This document shows, piece by piece, positions 59,901-64,000 of a stretch of DNA of 64,000 nt. The notes beneath the pieces were generated by a model. That model made no database searches. It was not told the DNA's origin and saw nothing but the letters and a program-made list of their open reading frames with translations. The stretch's first letter is position 1, and every line of letters begins with the position of its first letter. The DNA comes from Brachionus rotundiformis (taxonomy: Eukaryota; Rotifera; Eurotatoria; Ploima; Brachionidae). The translations under genes were made by a program, and so were the position numbers. Location of the stretch: the NCBI GenBank assembly GCA_016802295.1, contig JAESIW010000180.1:2226039-2290038 (forward strand). Reading direction: 5' to 3'.

Positions 59901-60189
59901 CCTGCGACCAAATGATATTAAAGAGGACACTGTTTCAAACAGTAATAATGAAAGTTTTATTCGATCTCTGTCACAGTCTACCGTGGAAAAGCCAAGGAGT
60001 TTTTCGATCGCTTCTGAAATCATGCAAAATAATACCAAGATACAAGATCAAATTGATCATGAAAGAAAATCACTTAATGAACCAAAAGATAAGCATGGAA
60101 CTTCATATACAACTGCTTCTGAAAACGAAACCGAACCATTTTTACCGAAAAAAAATTCAACAGCATCTCTTAATAGGAGAAGAAAATAA
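56931..60189 (+). CDS. CNNM-type metal transporter (ACDP/CorC family)
   Basis: CNNM proteins handle Mg2+ efflux or sensing at the basolateral or plasma membrane. Two exons, 56931-58518 and 59132-60189, join in phase (KRE|IELETIKKAEEQ) to 881 residues, inside the human 775-951 range. Start chosen at ATG 56931 because MLNIFLITAFLSIFQINNIQG is a signal peptide. An extracellular beta domain follows, then the DUF21 membrane module with three or four helices, including LSGLFSGLNLGLMSLDV and FGEIIPQSACSKHGL (the conserved Pro motif). Next comes the CBS pair, with IRDVMTKLDDVFML, GFSRIPVYED, VGLLHVKDF and TGIVTLEDIIEELVQMEIYDEFD. Exon 2 carries the cyclic-nucleotide-binding-like domain (YFILILSGEATIEVGKEKLEF) and a polar tail. 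All domains are intact. The 613-bp intron shows no nested gene. Confidence 0.94.
58519..59131 (+). other. Intron of the CNNM gene
   Basis: Begins GTAAGT and ends AAAAAG; AT-rich, no nested gene seen. It separates the CBS pair from the cNMP-binding-like domain. Confidence 0.8.
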
Positions 60190-62428
60190 TTATCAAACTT
60201 ATCAATCTTAAAATTTAACTGAATCGAATTCAATGACTCAAATTATTAGATCACACATTTTATAAAAAGTTTTATTTTACATTGAACATTTTATGCATTA
60301 GATGTAGCTTATTAAGAAAGATTAATATTTCAATATTTTAAAATTTACCTTAAGTCCAAAATTTTGCATTAAATTGTGAAAATAAAATTAAATTTTTTTT
60401 TTCAATCTAAGGATAAAAAATAAATAATTATTGTATGCAAGATTTCAAGTTGATTCAAAATTGTTTTAATTTTTAATTTTATTTTATTTTATCTACATAA
60501 TTTAATGTAATTTAAACCACAATTTAATGTTAAATTAATGATAAAATATTGAAATATTTCACGTTTATCTTAATTATAAAAATTCTTGACGATGATTTAT
60601 AATATTAGTTGATTAAATTCTTGATGTTTATTTTTTATTCTAATAATTTTTGATTATATATTTTATATCGAAAATTGATGGCGCAAGAGTGTGACTCAAG
60701 ATCGATCGAAAATGTTGAAAATTTAAAAAAACAAAATTCTAAAAAATATTTGGATGAAAAAATATTTTGAAAAAAAATTTTTTTTTTAGTCGTTTGAGTT
60801 GAATAATATGAATTTTCCTTTTTTTGAAATTTTTTTAAAATTAATATATTATGATCAATTAAATTTTTTTAACTATTTTATTTTATAGTTACACAATATT
60901 CTTTCTTTTATCACAATAATTTTTAAAATAATAAATTTGAAAGCTTATTATTTGAATGCTTGAAATAAATTTATTGATATTTTGTTTGAATTGAATTTTT
61001 TTTAAATTAATTGAAAAATTGTCATTTTTTTACCAAATTCTTTGATCAAATACAGATTAAATTATAAAAACTTTGTCTCGGACAACTCTTTTGTCATGTG
61101 ATCTTCGCAGGTCTTCTGCATTACTAGCCAAGTTTATTCCTCTCATTTTTCAAATTTTCTAATTTAATAAAGTTAAATAAATATTTTATTATTACTCGAT
61201 TGTTTTGTTTTCTACTTGGTATTCATTTTTTACCTTTTCCAACAAATAATAGTAGAAGCCTATCTGCTATTCAAAATTTGAGAATGACTACTCTGACTAA
61301 ATTTATTTAATGATAAATGGAATAAAAAAATAGCCCTAGGAAAATATAAAGATCACTTATTCAACTAGAATGATACAACACAAATTTTATTTTTTTGCGT
61401 TTTTTTCTAATAAATTATTTATATTAACTGATTTTGAATAATTTTACTAATTAAATAAAAAAACAATTTCTCCTAAAATACGAATTAAAATTTCTAAAAA
61501 TTTTATTTATTGTAGAACCATATAAATATAGTATCTTAATATTTAATAATTTATAAATACTCTATAAAAAATAAACAAATATAGTTCCATACCTTCAAGA
61601 CCGAACACGAAGCTACCACATATTAATTAACAAACTAAATAACCCTCTCTGTGCCTTCTAATTTCTTCCTTAATTTGTAATTTAGATATTGACTGGGACT
61701 TATGGTCTATCTTTTTCTTTAATTTTCCTATATAGCGTAATGTTTTCCTTCTTAACTACCATAGACGATCTTCGTAGGTCGCCTCCGCAAGCTTGCTTGC
61801 CGCAACTAATTTAATAGTAAAATATACTTTATAGTGCTTTATACTGATTCTAGGTAAATCCCTAAATTTGGCGTACTTAATGACTTTCTTGTTTTAACAG
61901 ACTTAGAGGATAATTAGGTTGCAGGTAGAGTTGGGGTTTATTTTTTGTGAAGGCTTTTCTTTATTGATCTTATAAATTTTTAGAAAGCTCATTAGGTAAA
62001 TAAAAGTAATGGGTTACAGTCAGTAATAGAAAAAAGAACAAAAAAGTAAAGAAAAGATGTTAATCTTTTCGATTAAATATCAGAAAAGTTTAAATTTTTG
62101 GAACATACTGATTTTTCCTATTGTCATTGATCATAGGTCCAATATTTTTAATTTAAAAAATAAGTTGTATGTTTTTTTTACTATCAATTTTTTAAGACTG
62201 AAAAACTGACACATTAAAGCTTTAAAATTTTAAATTTTATAAAATTTTTCCTTTAACTTTTGAAAATTTGAACATTCTATACACGAATGATTAAAGAAAA
62301 AAATCGTTTTTGATTATGAAAACCTTCATCATAACAATCCATGATTAAATATAAAAGTAAACTTTTAAGTTCGATAGTATAAAATAAGTTACTTTGGCTC
62401 TTAAAATTTAATTTTTTGAAATTAAACC
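60190..62428. other. Gene-poor region with two related GC-richer patches
   Basis: AT-rich. Patches at 61075-61145 and 61745-61810 share GATCTTCG.AGGTC and similar flanks (see findings). No gene supported. Confidence 0.5.
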
Positions 62429-63720
62429 ATGTTGTCCGACGATGTAACTCTTTGTTTTAACGAAGAAAAAATACTAATTATTATATTTTTAGGCCCCTTG
62501 TTCACCAATGAAAAAGTTAAAAATCTTGGGAGAAAAAACTCAGGTACAAAGATAAAATCAGTTTATAAATTTTTTTTTAAGTGAAAAAATATTCTTTTAG
62601 AATGTAAAATCTTCACTAGAAAATTCAAATTTAGCACCTATTAAAGAGAACATCACCAAATCAAAAGAAGCAGTGGAATCTGAAGATACGACCGAGCACT
62701 TGTTGGAAGATGCACCGGGAAAATATGTTATATTCCCAATAAATCATGATGACATGTGGAAGATGTACAAACATTTGGTAGATAACTTTTGGAGTGTTAC
62801 GGAAACAATTCAGGACTTAGAAAAACTTGCATTAAATTACGACGAGAAACAATTTATAAAATTTTTCTCAAGCATATTCGCTTCACCAAGAAGCTCAGGA
62901 CTTGTGAATGAAAATTTTGCCGAGGAATTTTGCAAAGTTATCCAAGTCACGGAAGCCAAATTTTTTTATGGTCATCAACTTTTTGTACAAAATATACATT
63001 CTGAAATGTATAACAAACTATTGCTTCATTTTACAGAGGCTCAGGAAAGGGAAAAATTGTTTAAGACAGTCGAAAATTTTGATGCAGTGGCTAATAAGCG
63101 TGAATGGATTGAAAAATGGAAAACATGTTCGTTTGGCGAGCAGCTTGTGGCTTCTAGCTGCCTACATGGTTTAATGTTTTGTGCATTGGATTTGGTCCAC
63201 GATTGGCTAGCAGAAAAAGCCAGAAGCACACTCAGCCACGAATTAATTGTAATTTTTGAACGAATGATCTTAGATCAGGTAATCAGTCTTAAAAATTTTT
63301 CAATTATTTTATTTTTTTTTAATTTTTAAGGAAATTCAAAGAAATTTTTCATGCCTGATGATTAGCCATCTTCGCAATAAACCTAGTAAAGAAAGAATGC
63401 TAGAAATGATTAATCAAGCAGCAAAATTGGAATTCGATTTCCTAATGAATGGCATAAAATGTGACTTGATTGGAATTGAAGCTGATGAGGTTATTCAATT
63501 GATTGATAAAAAAACCAAAGAACTTAAGGCTATGGTAAAATTAATTTTTTTATTTGTTTAATTAGAATTGATTTTAAATTACTAGATGTTTTCTTGGTTT
63601 TATGAAAAAAATAAAACCACTACGGACTCAAATGAGAATAAAAAACCAATAATGGAAGAACGTGAGAATGAAATTCTAAAAGAAAATCATCAAAAGTTGG
63701 TATTTGATGAAGATTTTTGA
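62429..63720 (+). CDS. Ribonucleotide reductase small-subunit (R2) relative, probable pseudoenzyme
   Basis: R2 subunits hold a di-iron centre and tyrosyl radical that activate the R1 subunit to make dNTPs. Five exons, 62429-62443, 62493-62543, 62601-63278, 63331-63534 and 63586-63720, all in phase 0, give 360 residues (human RRM2 389). R2 landmarks: KYVIFPINHDDMWKMYK, GLVNENFAEEF, VTEAKFFYGHQ, NIHSEMY, SFGEQLVA, SHELI, NFSCLMISHLRNKPSKERM. By alignment with mouse R2 (residues from memory), five of six iron ligands are replaced: D139 by Ser121, E170 by Gln152, E233 by His211, E267 by Gln248, H270 by Gln251. H173 (His155) and the radical Tyr177 (Tyr159) remain. The C-terminal R1-binding tail is kept as FDEDF, like the usual DADF. 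A diverged, catalytically dead partner like yeast Rnr4 is the best reading; pseudogene is less likely since all exons are open. Confidence 0.9.
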
Positions 63721-64000
63721 TTTAAAAAATTTCTAATCTAGGGCTACAATTATTATTTTTTATGATTAAAGTTATAAAAATTTGTAACTCTGATTTGATT
63801 TTATTGTATAGAAATATGGTTTTTTTAAAATTTGATTTTTATTAATAAAACACACTACTTAAAAAATTAATTGAAAAATAAATTTTTAATTTTTTTTACA
63901 TGTTTATTGGTTTAATAAAAAATATTGTATCAATTTTTCTTTATTTCTCTTTTTTTTTCAAAATAAAAATAATAATCAAGTTTGATGATATTTTAACATC
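63721..64000. other. Region downstream of the R2-like gene
   Basis: AT-rich to the window end; presumably the 3' UTR and intergenic DNA. Several AATAAA-like signals occur just after the stop. Confidence 0.5.

Noticed and set aside
1..64000. CRISPR arrays, operons, bacterial genes or integrated phage
   Set aside because: No regularly spaced repeats. Genes are intron-containing and of animal families throughout.

Overview
This is eukaryotic, animal nuclear DNA. It is very AT-rich, its genes are split by many short GT-AG introns (often 45-70 bp, some 0.5-1 kb), and several genes belong to animal families (attractin, polycystin-type channel, CNNM, PPEF phosphatase, pancreatic-type lipase, phospholipid scramblases). 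The composition and compact gene structure would suit a small invertebrate such as a monogonont rotifer. That placement is inference; no gene in the window proves it. Where I checked, the standard genetic code works once introns are placed.

Layout. 1-14.8 kb: four phospholipid scramblase (PLSCR) genes or copies on the minus strand, the first cut by the window edge. Between them, on the plus strand, lie a poly(ADP-ribose) glycohydrolase (PARG) family gene and an intronless pancreatic-type lipase. 15.4-20.7 kb: attractin-like receptor (minus). 20.7-24.9 kb: gene-poor, with a decayed LINE reverse transcriptase and one membrane protein of unknown function. 24.9-27.9 kb: mitochondrial ribosomal protein S2 and an intronless PPEF/RdgC-type phosphatase. 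29.2-31.8 kb: unknown coiled-coil protein (minus). 32.4-35.2 kb: polycystin-2-like channel. 35.7-36.5 kb: ribosomal protein L35. 38.2-40.9 kb: delta-1-pyrroline-5-carboxylate synthase in nine exons. 41-44 kb: a dispersed repeat and a broken coding-like frame. 44.1-46.9 kb: translation factor eIF4B (minus). 47-51 kb: repeats, including a copy of the 42 kb repeat split by a segment with a Gag-like zinc knuckle. 51.1-54.7 kb: C20orf27/ADISSP-like protein and a CYP3/CYP4-like cytochrome P450. 56.9-60.2 kb: CNNM-type transporter. 62.4-63.7 kb: ribonucleotide reductase small-subunit (R2) relative.

These are independent genes, not an operon. The strongest oddities are two probable pseudoenzymes. The R2-like protein keeps the R2 fold signatures, the radical tyrosine and the C-terminal R1-binding tail, but five of its six di-iron ligands are replaced, recalling yeast Rnr4. 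The PARG-family protein keeps the catalytic Glu-Glu pair but has lost the Gly-Gly-Gly signature and the adenine-stacking Phe motif. The scramblase cluster with one drifting copy, a duplicated 5' exon, and a three-copy repeat family show local duplication and mobile-element activity.
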